64,000 nucleotides of DNA from Phycisphaeraceae bacterium (GTDB taxonomy: Bacteria; Planctomycetota; Phycisphaerae; Phycisphaerales; UBA1924). The notes beneath the pieces are model-generated. The model saw only the letters and a list, made by a program, of their open reading frames with translations, ran no database searches and was not told the DNA's origin. Within the stretch, counting starts at the first letter, position 1; each line of letters starts with the position of its first letter. The DNA lies in NCBI GenBank assembly GCA_023898685.1, contig CP060234.1, positions 3,224,001-3,288,000 of the forward strand, written 5' to 3'. Below, piece after piece: positions 9,470 through 21,100 of the stretch. A program made the position numbers and the translations under genes.

Positions 9470-12076
9470 ATGGCGAAGTGTCACGGGGTGTGGAGTCGGC
9501 ATCTGTCGCAGATCCTCGACGGGCGGCGCCTTCCGCGGCCCGCGTTGGCGGTCTGGCTGGCGGCCTCCGTGCTCTTTGGCGGCGTGGCTCGGGCGTCAAC
9601 AGACGCCGATGACGCCGTCATCTCTGTCGGAAGGGTCGAGATTCGGTTCCCTACGATGGACGCCGTGAGCACGCCCGACTTGTCACGCGTGCCTGTCGCG
9701 TTCTTTCGGGACGGCGACGGCACCTACGCCGAGGCGAGGGACGGAGCCGCGACAGATCGTGTCCTGCTCGGCGAGTTCTCCGACACACCGGTGCGGCGTG
9801 TCCACCCGAGCGGGTTGCGATCGATGCTGCGGGCCGTGCATGACGAGGTGTCGAGGCTGACGGGCGGCGGCGCGTATGTCGTGACCGACCCGGACCAGCT
9901 GTTGCTGGGTAGCACTGTGGAAGACTATCGGCAGGGTGGATCGGACCTGCGGATCCTGGTGTACCCCTCGGCCCGGCTGCCCATCACGCCGACGGCCGAG
10001 GCGGCGGTTGCGCCGATCGCGACTGAGGGGAGCGATGCAACTCCAGAGACGCCCGCGGCGTTGATGGCCGCGTCTGATCAAGCCGCGCCTGTGCCCGTGG
10101 CGCAACACGAGGCACCAGCGGCGGAACCGGCGCCCCCGGCGCGGATCGCGCGAGCCGAGCCCGCTCCCGCGTCGGCGCCGACGACCCCCCCTTCAAGAGC
10201 GGCCGCGACGAACGCGAACGCGTCGGTTGCGGCATCGGCGGCTCCGACGAGCCCAGCCGAGCCCGACAAGGCGATCGACGGCGAAGCCCCGTTGAGCATG
10301 ACGGGCTTCACCTACACCTATGCGAGGCCGAGCGAGCAGCTCCCGGCGGTCGAGACGATCGATGATGTGACGGTCCAGCTCGTTCGCGTCGCCAACGGTT
10401 TCATCGCACGCCCCGGTGCGGGCGAGTCAATGCGTCTGGGCGATCTCGGGGCGAACGGGGCGGTGGGGCTGTATCCCTCGGCGATCAAGGCGTGCGAGCA
10501 GGCGATCGTGGACTGGTTCCGCCAGCAGTCGATCGCCGGCGTGTACGTGGTGCCGGACGTTCGGTACGTCGACCCGGAGACGTGGGGCGACTACCGCGAT
10601 CAGGCCACACCTCCCATGACGGACATCCCGCTGACGATCTACGCGGCGCGTGTCACGAGGGTGAAGTCGATCGCGTCGGGCACTCGTGTGCCGACGGACG
10701 AGCGGTTGAACAGCCCGCTACACACGCGGATCGTGAACAATTCGCCGCTGCAACCCTGGAGCGGCGAGGGCGCCCGGAACGATCTGCTGCGGATCGAGCC
10801 GCTCAACATCTATGCCTATCGGCTCTCACGCCAGCCCGGGCGGCGGGTCGACGTGGCGGTCGCGAACGCGAGCGTGCCCGGCGACGCCGAGACGCTGGGC
10901 GACGCCGAGGTTCAGTACCTTGTGCAGGAGGTCAAGCCGTGGACGGCGTACTTCCAATTCTCGAACACCGGGACCAAGGAAACCGGAGAGTGGCGTGAGC
11001 GGTTCGGGTTCGTGCACAACCAGTTGCTCGGTTTCGACGACATCTTCACCCTTGATTACATCACCAGCGAGTTCGCCGACAGCAACGCCGTCATCGGGTC
11101 GTACGACGTGCCGCTGGTGGCCGATGATTCGATCAGGCTTCGCGTCGACGCGGGGTGGAGCGAGTACAACGCGTCGAACGTGGGCGTGCAGAACGAGCGG
11201 TTCGACGGGAAGAGCTTCTTCGTCGGCCCCGAACTGAGCGTCAACGTGTTCCAGCGGGACGACTTCTTCATCGACGCGTACGGCGGCTTCAGGTATCAGG
11301 ACATCGAGGTGACCAACCGCGGCGTCGTGGGCGGTCGGGGCCACGAACAGGTGTTCGTCGGGCAGGCCGGTCTGCGGGCCGACCGCCAGCGGGCCGAGTA
11401 TTCGTTCACGGCCGACCTGGGTCTCGGGTTCTCGATCAACGACATCACGGACGCGCAGACTTCTGAGCTCGAGAAGCTGGGCCGGCTCGATCCGGACCGC
11501 AACTGGATGGTGCTGACCTGGAACTCGCAGCTGAGCTTCTATCTTGATGCGCTCGCGGGCCGGCCGCCGCACAGCCTGGTGCATGAGCTGGCGTTGCGGT
11601 TCAGCGGGCAGTATTCGTTCAACGACCGGCTGATCCCGAACTTCGAGACGGTGGCGGGCGGGCTGTATTCGGTCCGGGGGTATCCGGAATCGGCCGTGGC
11701 GGGTGATGTCGGGATCTTCGGCGGCATCGAGTATCGGATGCACATCCCGCGTGCGTTCGCGGTCAACAAGAACCCGCCGACGGTGTTCGGCCGGCCGTTC
11801 CGCGTGCAGCCCGACGAGCCGGGCGGGAGACCGGATTGGGACCTTGTTTTCAAGGCCTTCTGTGATGCGGGCCGTGTCACGAACGCCCGAGCGCTGGGTT
11901 TCGAGAGCAACGAAACCCTGGCGAGTGTCGGGCTCGGCGGCGAGTTGGTGATCGCCAACAACCTCAGTTTTCGGACGGACTGGGGCATCGTCCTGGATGA
12001 GGTTGGGGCCGATACCCCGACTCCGGTTACGGTTGGGTCGCAGAGGTGGAACTTTGTGTTGACAGTTCTCTATTAG
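9470..12076 (+). CDS. TpsB-type (ShlB/FhaC, Omp85 superfamily) outer-membrane transporter
   Basis: Predicted outer-membrane beta-barrel of 868 residues that would export the adjacent TpsA protein. The ATG at 9470 is preferred over an in-frame ATG at 9416 because it places a signal peptide at the N-terminus (hydrophobic AVWLAASVLFGGV ending in ARAS, about residues 25-43). Two POTRA-like stretches seem present (about 50-170 and 280-420); each has an amphipathic helix followed by a VYVV or AYVV strand. They are separated by an Ala/Pro-rich linker at about 175-275. The C-terminal half is barrel-like, carries the conserved VRGY motif (about 734) of Omp85/TpsB proteins and ends in an aromatic residue (VLTVLY). 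Typical TpsB proteins have 550-600 residues, so the extra N-terminal module and linker are unusual. The gene lies 105 bp upstream of tpsA. Confidence 0.85.
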   Translation: MAKCHGVWSRHLSQILDGRRLPRPALAVWLAASVLFGGVARASTDADDAVISVGRVEIRFPTMDAVSTPDLSRVPVAFFRDGDGTYAEARDGAATDRVLLGEFSDTPVRRVHPSGLRSMLRAVHDEVSRLTGGGAYVVTDPDQLLLGSTVEDYRQGGSDLRILVYPSARLPITPTAEAAVAPIATEGSDATPETPAALMAASDQAAPVPVAQHEAPAAEPAPPARIARAEPAPASAPTTPPSRAAATNANASVAASAAPTSPAEPDKAIDGEAPLSMTGFTYTYARPSEQLPAVETIDDVTVQLVRVANGFIARPGAGESMRLGDLGANGAVGLYPSAIKACEQAIVDWFRQQSIAGVYVVPDVRYVDPETWGDYRDQATPPMTDIPLTIYAARVTRVKSIASGTRVPTDERLNSPLHTRIVNNSPLQPWSGEGARNDLLRIEPLNIYAYRLSRQPGRRVDVAVANASVPGDAETLGDAEVQYLVQEVKPWTAYFQFSNTGTKETGEWRERFGFVHNQLLGFDDIFTLDYITSEFADSNAVIGSYDVPLVADDSIRLRVDAGWSEYNASNVGVQNERFDGKSFFVGPELSVNVFQRDDFFIDAYGGFRYQDIEVTNRGVVGGRGHEQVFVGQAGLRADRQRAEYSFTADLGLGFSINDITDAQTSELEKLGRLDPDRNWMVLTWNSQLSFYLDALAGRPPHSLVHELALRFSGQYSFNDRLIPNFETVAGGLYSVRGYPESAVAGDVGIFGGIEYRMHIPRAFAVNKNPPTVFGRPFRVQPDEPGGRPDWDLVFKAFCDAGRVTNARALGFESNETLASVGLGGELVIANNLSFRTDWGIVLDEVGADTPTPVTVGSQRWNFVLTVLY

Positions 12077-12181
12077 CGCTCGTTGGATTGGGGTAGATTG
12101 GCTTGTGGAGAGATGCCCCCTTCGCGGGGCCGTCGTGTGCAAGCAGAAGACCTGGTTCCGAAAAGAATCGAGGATTGTCCG

Positions 12182-15100
12182 ATGTTGAGCCGGAAGACGA
12201 AGAGCCGTGGACATGGTCGTGACCGATTTCAGCTTCGCGGGGGGCGCGGCGGATCGGCGGGCCGGCTGATTACGGCCGGGGTTCTCGCTGGTCTGACGAG
12301 CGTTCCGGCGCTCGCGGGGCCGAGCGGCGAGCAGGTCGTGCACGGGAACGCGACGTTCGCCCGGCGAGGCAACAGCACGACGATCACCGCGTCGGATCGC
12401 GCGATCATCAATTACCAGAGCTTCAACCTGAACCGGTCCGAATCGGTCCGGTTCATCCAGCCCGGGGCCCAGGCGAGCGTGCTCAACCGCATCGTAAGCG
12501 GCATGCCGACGAGCATGGACGGCTCGGTGTTCGCCAACGGCACGGTGTACTTCGTCAACCCGGCGGGCATCTACTTCGGGGCGAACTCGGTGATCAACGT
12601 CGGCGGCATCTTCGCCGCCGCGGGCAACATCACCAACCAGGACTTCCTGAACAACCTCAACAGGTTCACGGACCTCTCGGGCGAGGTGGTCAACCACGGA
12701 CAGATCAACGCGCTGAGCGGGGCCACGCTGGTGGGCCGGCGCGTCGCCAACTTTGGCAGCATCGTCGCCCCGCAGGGTCTGATCACCCTGGCGGCGGGCG
12801 ATGACGTTCTGATCGGGCAGCGGGGGGGCAAGGTCTACGCCCGCCTCACGGGTGACGCGGCCAACCCGGGCTCGGTCGAGAACCACGGCGTGCTCGACGC
12901 GGGACGGGGGCGGGTTTTCACCGGCGTCGGCGATCACTTCGCACTGGCGCTGTACGACACCTCCGAGATCCGCGCGTCGTCGGTTCGGGTCGAGGGCGGA
13001 GCGCACAGCTCGGTGCGCGTGCGTGGTGACATCGACGCGTCGAGCCCCGCCGGGCGGGGCGGCGAGATCGACGTGCTCGGCGGCAAGATCGCGCTCGAGC
13101 GGGCCAACCTCGATGCGAGCGGCGCGGCGGCGGGTGGCCAGATCCATGTCGGCGGCGACTACCAGGGCAAGGGCGAACGGCTTGCCGCCGACCTGACCTT
13201 TGTCGACGCGAACAGCCGTCTGTCGGTCGATTCGGCCCTGGGCCACGCGGGCCGGGCGATCGTGTGGTCGGACCGGGCGACGTTCTTCTACGGCGACGTG
13301 AGCGCGCAGGGCGGCGGACGTGGCGGCTTCGCCGAGGTCTCGGGCAAGAACTACCTCGACTTCCGTGGGACGTTCGATCTGAGCGGCGCGCGCCGCGACG
13401 GCACGCTGCTGCTCGACCCGAAGAACATCACGGTGGTGCCGAACGGGACGGGGCCGGCCGCGACTGCCGCGGATTTCGATCAGTTCACGGACAACGCGAC
13501 GGGCACGTCGCTGCTCGACGCCGACCTGCTGACCGGGTTCCTGACGGGCGCGAGCGGCGAGGTGGTGCTCCAGGCCAGCAACGACATCTTCTTCGTGGGC
13601 GGGGCCAGCGTGATCCAGCCCGCCGGTGACGGGGTCGACCTGACCCTGTTCGCGGGGCGGCGGATCATCTTCCAGAACGGCTCGGTGCTGCGGCTGGACG
13701 GCGGCACCCTGAACGCGCACGCGAACGCCCAGGGCTTCGTCGCCGGGCAGCGTGACCCGGGCTTCGGCTCGATCTTCGTGCTCAACGGCGCGGAGGTGCG
13801 GAGCCTCAACGGCGCCCTGAACTTCGAGATTGTGAACTTCAGCGACGCGACGAGCACGCCGGGTGACATCTTCATGTTCGGCGATGTGCGGGCGCCCTCC
13901 TTGACGCTCGACGCGCAGTTCGCCAACAGCCGGATCGGCATCGTCGAGGATGGCATCGGGGCGAACGGGCACATCGGCGAGGGCGGCCGGGTGACCATCA
14001 ACGCGGGCCAGTACGTGGCGTTCGTCGATCAGGCGGGCGACTGGTCGTTCGAGAACCTGGACATCACGGCCCCGCTGTTCATCTTCGACGAGGACGCCAC
14101 GGGCCTGGCCGCGACCGGCGGCGGCGCGGGCGACGGGCTGCACTTCACGCAGACCACCGGGCCCCACCCGGCGACGGGCGTGATCACACAGAACACGACA
14201 AGCTTCACGTTCACCGGCAACACGACACTTGATGCGACATTGAGCGCGGCCAGCGGCGTGGCCTTCACGGGCACGGCCGACCTGGCGCGTGACGTCACGG
14301 CCGCCGGGGGCCTCACGTTCCAGCAGGACGTGACGCTGAGCGGCCCGGTCGCGATGACGTTGACGAATCCGGGCGACCTGATCGACTTCCAGGGCGCGGT
14401 GGTTGCGGGCGTGGCGACGCCCGACCTGACGCTCAACCTCAACACGGGCGGCGCGACCTTCACGGGCGACGCGGGCACGGGCGGGGCTCCCCTGGGCCAC
14501 GTCATAGTCAACAACCTGGGCGGCACGCTCGACTTCCAGTCGAACCTGACCGCGCTCTCGCTCACGTCGACCAGCGGCGCGGGCAACATCGACCTGGGCG
14601 GGCTCACCGATCTCCGCGGCGTCAGCGCCGACCTGACGAACTCGCTCAACCTGACCGCATCGAACTCGACCATCCACATCGGCGGCAACATCCTGTCGGT
14701 GGGCAACATCAACTTTGGCAGCGCCGTGCAGCTCGTGGGCGGCGGCACACGCACGATGACCCTGGTCAACGGCGGGCTGGTCAACTTCGGCGGCGCCCTC
14801 GACGCGGCGGGCGGCGAGAACCTGACGCTCAACCTCAATACAGGCGGCGCGACGTTTGTCGGGGCCGTGGGCGGCGCCGGTGCGCTGAACAACATCCTGA
14901 TGAACGGCCTGGGCACGACGGCCCAGTTCCAGTCGGCGGTGAGCGCGAATTCCGTGACCTCGCAGAGCGGGGCGGGCACGTTCAGTATGCAGGCTGGCGG
15001 AACGCTGACCGGCGACCTGAACGTCAGCGCCGGCACGATCGACATCCTCAACACGCCGGTGAATGCGAACGCAATAGACCTGACCTGGACGACAGCGTTC

Positions 15101-18100
15101 AACAGCAACCTGGCCGACCTGCTGCGCGCCGCGACCGTGAGCCTCACGGCCGACGGCGTGAACTTCCTCGCGGACAGCGCGGCCCAGGCGGTCGACGAGA
15201 CTGTCGCGACTGACCTCACCATGCGGGCGATCAACGGCGCCTCGCTGACACTCTCGGGCGATGCCGCGGCCGACGCGATCGACACGATCAACAACGTGAC
15301 GCTGAGCGCCGATGGCGTGCTCCGTTTCCAGAGCCACGCGGGTGCGTGGACGTTCGTCAACCTGGCCGCGAGCGGCGCGGGCATCGAGTTTGACGGGTCG
15401 GCGGGCCTGACGGTGCAGGGCCAGATCCTGGCCAACCCGATCCTCGACGCAACGACCGGCGACATCACCCTGACCGGGATCGGGGCCGGCGAGTTCGCGT
15501 TCAACATTACGCCGGGCCTGACGCTCACCGACGACGTCAGTGCCGACGGAAGCGTGCGGTTCATGAACAACGTCGAGCTGGCGGGCGCGGGCGGCCGGGC
15601 GATCTCGTTCACCAACGCCGGCAGCACGCTGACCTTCGACCAGGCGGTCGATTCGGCCTCGAACACCGGCCTGACGCTGGGCCTCAACGGCGGGTCGGCG
15701 ACCTTCACCGGGCCCGTGGGCTTCTCGAACCGGCTCGGCAACATCGTCGTCACCGGCCTCGGCGGCACACTCCAGTTCTCCTCCACACTGACCGCCAACT
15801 CGCTGCTGTCGCTGAGCGGGGCGGGGGCCGTGGTCCTGAACGGGGCGGCCGACCTCGATCCGACCGCGGGCAACAACCCCGGCACCGAGTTCGTGCTCAT
15901 CGACGCGGACGACATCACGGTCGCCAGCACGATCGACAGCGACCTGATTGACCTGACCTTCCGCAACTCGCTTTCGCTGGGCGTGCTCAACGCCGAGACG
16001 GTGCGGGTGACAGCGATCGGGCCCAACCTGGTCTTCCGTGTGCCCGACAACATCGGGCTTGACGTGGACAACCTGCGCCTCGAGACGCAGGGCGGCGGCG
16101 ATCTCACGCTGGTCGGCACGCTGCCGACAATCGACTTCACGGGCCCGGCGGCGGGCAACGTGCGGAACGTCTCCGAGCTGCGTCTGCTCTCCAGCGGCAC
16201 GCTCTTCTTCGTGGGCAACGCGCCGGGCGACGGCGCCAACTGGCTGCTCCAGGATCTGCTCGCCTCGGCGAACCAGGGCATCGTGTTCAGCGTGACCTCG
16301 CCGCAGCTGGTTTCGTGGGCCAACGCGCTGGGCGGGCCATCGGCCTTCGACGCCGACGCCGACAACACGGACGGCGTGGGCGACGTGATCTCGATCGCGA
16401 GCAGCGACTTCACGTTCGGCGGGGCCGGCGGGCTGTTCGTCCTGCGAGACGACGTCGCGGCCGCCGGCAATCTGAACTTTGCCCGCGCCGTGCAACTCGA
16501 CAACGGCGCGCGGCGCGTCGATCTGCTCAACCCCGGCAACACGGTCGTCTTCCAGAACGCCCTGACCGCGGCCGCGGACAACGACCTCACGCTCGACTTG
16601 AACGGGGGCGGCGCGACCTTCATGGCCCAGGTGGGCGACAACGTGGGCGGTCGACTCGGCGACCTCGCGATCGACAACCTGGGAACCACGCTTGACTTCC
16701 AGGCCGACCTGTTCGCCGATGCCCTGGGCTCGGGAAGCGGAGCCGGCAAGATCATCCTCGGCGGCGGCGTCGACCTCGACGGCGTGCTGGGCGTCCAGCC
16801 CTTCTCGCTCAACCTGCTCGCGACGAACGCGCAGTCGATCGAGGTCCACGGCGACATCAACGCCGCGGGCGGCGTGCTTTTCGCGACGGTCACCGAACTC
16901 TTCGGCGGCGGCACGCGGACGATCACACTGCTCAACGGCGGCGACGCCCAGTTTGGCAACCTCCTGCTCGCCAACGCGGGCGAGGGGCTAACGCTCAATC
17001 TCAATGGTGGCGAGGCCCACTTCGGGGTCGACATCGGAAACGGCGGGGCGAACCGGCTGGGCGATATCTTGGTGAACAGCCTGGGCGGAACGTTCCAGGT
17101 CAACGGCAGCACCTTCGCCTCCACCCTCTTCATCAACAACAACGGCGGAGCCGGCAGCGCCGTGGTCCTTGGTGACGGCGTCGGTGGCGACGTGGTCGAC
17201 CTGAATGGCGCGATTGGCGCCAACGCCCTCGATATCGACAGCAACCTCAACACGATCGCCGCCGACATCGGCACGAGCGCGGGCGGCATGCTCTTCAACG
17301 GGCAGGTGGGCCTGGCGGGCAACCTGGTCACCACGCAGACTCTGGGGAACATCATCGTTAACGACGGGCTCGAGGTTCTGGGCGACCGGACCATCAGCGT
17401 CGTCGACGGCCGGATCGACATCTTCCAGGGCAACTCGACGCTGGGCATCCCGGTGCTGCTCAACAACACCGCGGCCGACTCGGCTCTGCGTCTGGTCAGC
17501 AACGACGGTTTGATCCGCATCGAGAACGCCGCGGGCGGCTCGGTGCTCCGCTCGGCGGGCGGGCTGTTCAACTCGACGCTCACAGCCAACTCGGTCAACG
17601 GGTTCATCGACCTGGGTTCGGTCGGCGGCGACGGCAACGCCCTGACGCTGCTCAACCTCGACACGACGAACGGCATCACGCTTGTCCGCGGCGGGCGCTA
17701 CTTCGCCCGGGCGGTGCTGCTCAATGCGGGCGCCGGGCATGTGCTGACGGGCGCTCCGGCCAACATCGTCTTTGGCGATATCAATGGCGCGACAACCGAG
17801 ACCAACGTGGTCGCGGTCACGGGCGGCAACCTCATCGCCGATCCGGGCCAGACCGTCGAGCTCAACGCCCTCGCCGCCGGCGGCAACGTCGTCCTCGACG
17901 GCGCCCGCACGAACGGGGCGAACACGGTTCTCAACCTCAACGCCGACAACCTCGCCACGTTCGGCGCGGGCGACACGGTCGGCGACGGTGTGCGTTTCTC
18001 GCGGGTCAACGTCAACAGCACGGATGTCAACGTGCTCTCGGCTGTGTTTGCCGACAGCCTGTTCTTCAACCCGCGGACCGGCACGTTGAACTTCGGCATC

Positions 18101-21100
18101 GCGGCCGGCCCGGCGACCGGTGACATGGACGTCGATGCGAACGAGGTCACGACGCTCAACCTGGGCTCGGTCGGCACGCTCTTCCTCGGGCACAACAACC
18201 GCGCGACGGCGGCCCCGGCGGGCCTGGTGACTAACCTCTTCGGCGTGACGGTCGAGAACATCGGCGAGATGGACGTGTTCGGTGCCATTACCGTCGACGG
18301 CCTGTTCCGCCTGAACAACCTGCTCGCCGACCCGACGCCCCTCGACGGGAACGTCGCGATGGGGCTCTTCGGCCCGACGATTCTGAACAACAACGCCGAG
18401 ATCCGTGTTGACACTCCCAACCGGGGCATCGGCGCCTACGCCGGGCTCGGGGTGATGTCGAACACGGCGCTCACCACCAACGGCGGGATCGTCGCGTTCC
18501 GGGGCGGTATCCCGGGCTTCGGGCTGTTCGCCTCGTCGATCAACGGCGTGGGCGGCGGTACGTTCGACCTTTCGATCAACAGCGGCGCGGGCCGCACGAC
18601 CCTGTTCAACGTGGGCGACGTCACGGCGCTGGACACGTTCAACGTGACCGGCGGGCACATCTTCTTCAACGGCACGACCTACAACGCCGGCGCCCAGACC
18701 TACACGTCGGACGACTACCAGCTCGGGCTGTTCAACAGCGGTTCGACGCTCAACCTTTCGGGCGACACCGCGGTGTTCAATGACGCCGCGGGCGGCGCGC
18801 TCGGTCAGATCACGCTGCTCTCGACGAACAACCTCGTGGCGAACTTCACCAACTCGTTCACGTCGAACGCCACGCTCGTCCGTGACGGGTCGGCGAACGG
18901 CCAGAGCGTGACGATCTCGGCGGGGAACCTGATCCAGTTCTCGGCCGCGATCGGCATCGACAGCGCCGGCGTCGACGCGGACGTCAACTCGGTGGCGCTG
19001 ACCTCGAACAACATCATCGTCGACAACGTGCTCACCCGGAATGCCCAGGCCTACAACGCGGGCGGGCTGATCGATCTCCGGGGCAACCGCTACCAGTCGC
19101 TGTCCGCGTCGCCGATCGGTTTCAACGGGAGCGTGGTGCTCAACCCGGCCACGCCGATCGTGGCGGTGACCACCGCGGACGGCGGGACCGTGAACTTCAA
19201 CGGCGCCACGGTCAACGGGAACAACAACAGCCTGGTGGTCAACACCGGCGCGAACGGCGTGATCAACTTCGCCCCGGGCATCGCCATCACCGACGCGGGG
19301 CAGGATTACACCGCGGGCAACTACAACTTCCTCGGCTCGGCGGTTCTCTCGAGCAGCCAGCCTATCGCGGCGATCGCTTTCCAGGGCGGCACGCTCAACA
19401 TGGGCGGGGCGCTGACGGCCCAGACCACCGGCGCGGGCTCGAACATCTCGCTCGGGTCGCTGGTCAACCTCAACGGGTTCGACCTCAACGCGTTCGCGGA
19501 CGGCGCCAACAGCAACGTCACGCTCCCGGTGCTCGTTAGCAGCGGGGGTGAGAACGTCGGCATCCGCGCCAACGGCTCAGCGGCCCTCGCGGGCATCCAG
19601 AACACGGGCGTCGGGCTGCTCGACATCCGCGGCAACTCGCTCAGCATCACCGGCAACACGCTGGCGGACCGGGTCGTCATCAATACGTTCGACCCCGCTC
19701 GGGGCATCTCGGTGGGCCAGACGGTTGCCGGGACGCTCGATATCGACAACAACGAGCTCGCGTTCTTCCCGCCCGTCGCGGGCGGCGTGAACTCGCTCCA
19801 GATCGGCGAGGCCGGGTATGCGGGCCGGATCCTCATCAACAACGCGACCCTGACGCGGAACACCGCGTTCACCGCGGATGGCGCGGGCGGGCTGATCCGC
19901 CTGGCCGGGGCGGTCCAGGGCACGAACCTGTTCTCGAACCTGAACCTGTCGGGCGCTGAGATCCAGCTCGGCGGGGCGATCGGCTCGAACGCCGGGGCGT
20001 TCACGCTGACGCTGAACGGCCCCGTCAACGTCTTCGGCGGCGCCACCATCGTCTCGAACGGCGGGGCGGTGAGCTTCCTGAATTCGATCAACGGTCTGGC
20101 GAGCGGGACGGGGGCCCTGACGGTGAATACCGGCGGCGGGCTGCTCACCCTCCCCGAGACCTTCGGCGTCATCGGCGGCGACCGGGCGCTCGCGAGCGCG
20201 AGCTTCACGGGCTCGCCCAGCCTCCGCCTCGTCGGCGTGAACACCACGGGCAACCAGACCTTCACGTCGCCCGCGATCACGCTACTCGACGGCGCGGCCT
20301 TCACGGCGGGGAACGGGTCGCGGATCGCGTTCAACGGACCGGTCCAGGCCCTCGGCGGGTTCAACGCCGCCGTTGCGGGCGGGAGCGCGAACAACGCGAT
20401 TGTGTTCGCCAACGACCTCAACGGCGGCGGCAGCGCGGGCGATGACGCCGCGATCAACGCGGGCGCCAACGGCGCTGTCCGGCTCGTCGCGGTCGACGGC
20501 TTCGATGACCTAGCCGTGACCGGGGGGACCATCACGCTCGGCGGCAACCTGCGGGCGCTGTCGAATCTGACGATCCAGGGCAACCAGGTCTTCCTGACGG
20601 GCGATCGCTTCCTTGACGCGGGCAACACGCTCGCGATCACGGGCGGCGTCGATTCGCAGGGGGCCGCGGCGTCGCTCTCGCTGGAGAACGCGATCGCGAC
20701 CCTGATCAACGGGCGTCTGGGCGGCAACGCGAGGCTCGCTTCGTTCACGTCTTCCGATCAGGGGACAACAACAATCCAGGGCGGCGTGTTCTCCAACGGC
20801 CTTGTCCAGTTCCGCAACGCGGTTCTGCTCTCCGGCGCCGCGACAGTGCAGACCTTCGGCGCCACGGCGGCCGACGGCGTGCAGTTCCTCAGCACGATCG
20901 ACGGGATTACTCCGGGCGTCGGCTCGCTAACGGTCATCGTGGACCGCTCGAAGGGCCTGTTGCTCACCGATCCGCTGACCGGGCTTTCGTCGCCCGATCC
21001 GGATGTCCCGATGATCGAGCTGTGGGGTGACATCGGGGCCAACCAGTCGCTGGCGAGCCTGTCGCTCAACACGGGGCTCGACGTGGATGGCAACGCCGTC

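Noticed and set aside
10826..16849. A 2007-codon open frame on the minus strand opposite the TPS genes
   Set aside because: It is antisense to two well-supported genes and its translation is Arg/Pro/His/Val-rich with no domain. In DNA of about 66% GC such frames stay open by codon bias. Other long antisense frames (e.g. 21-2276, 7568-9049, 30907-33846) are rejected for the same reason.
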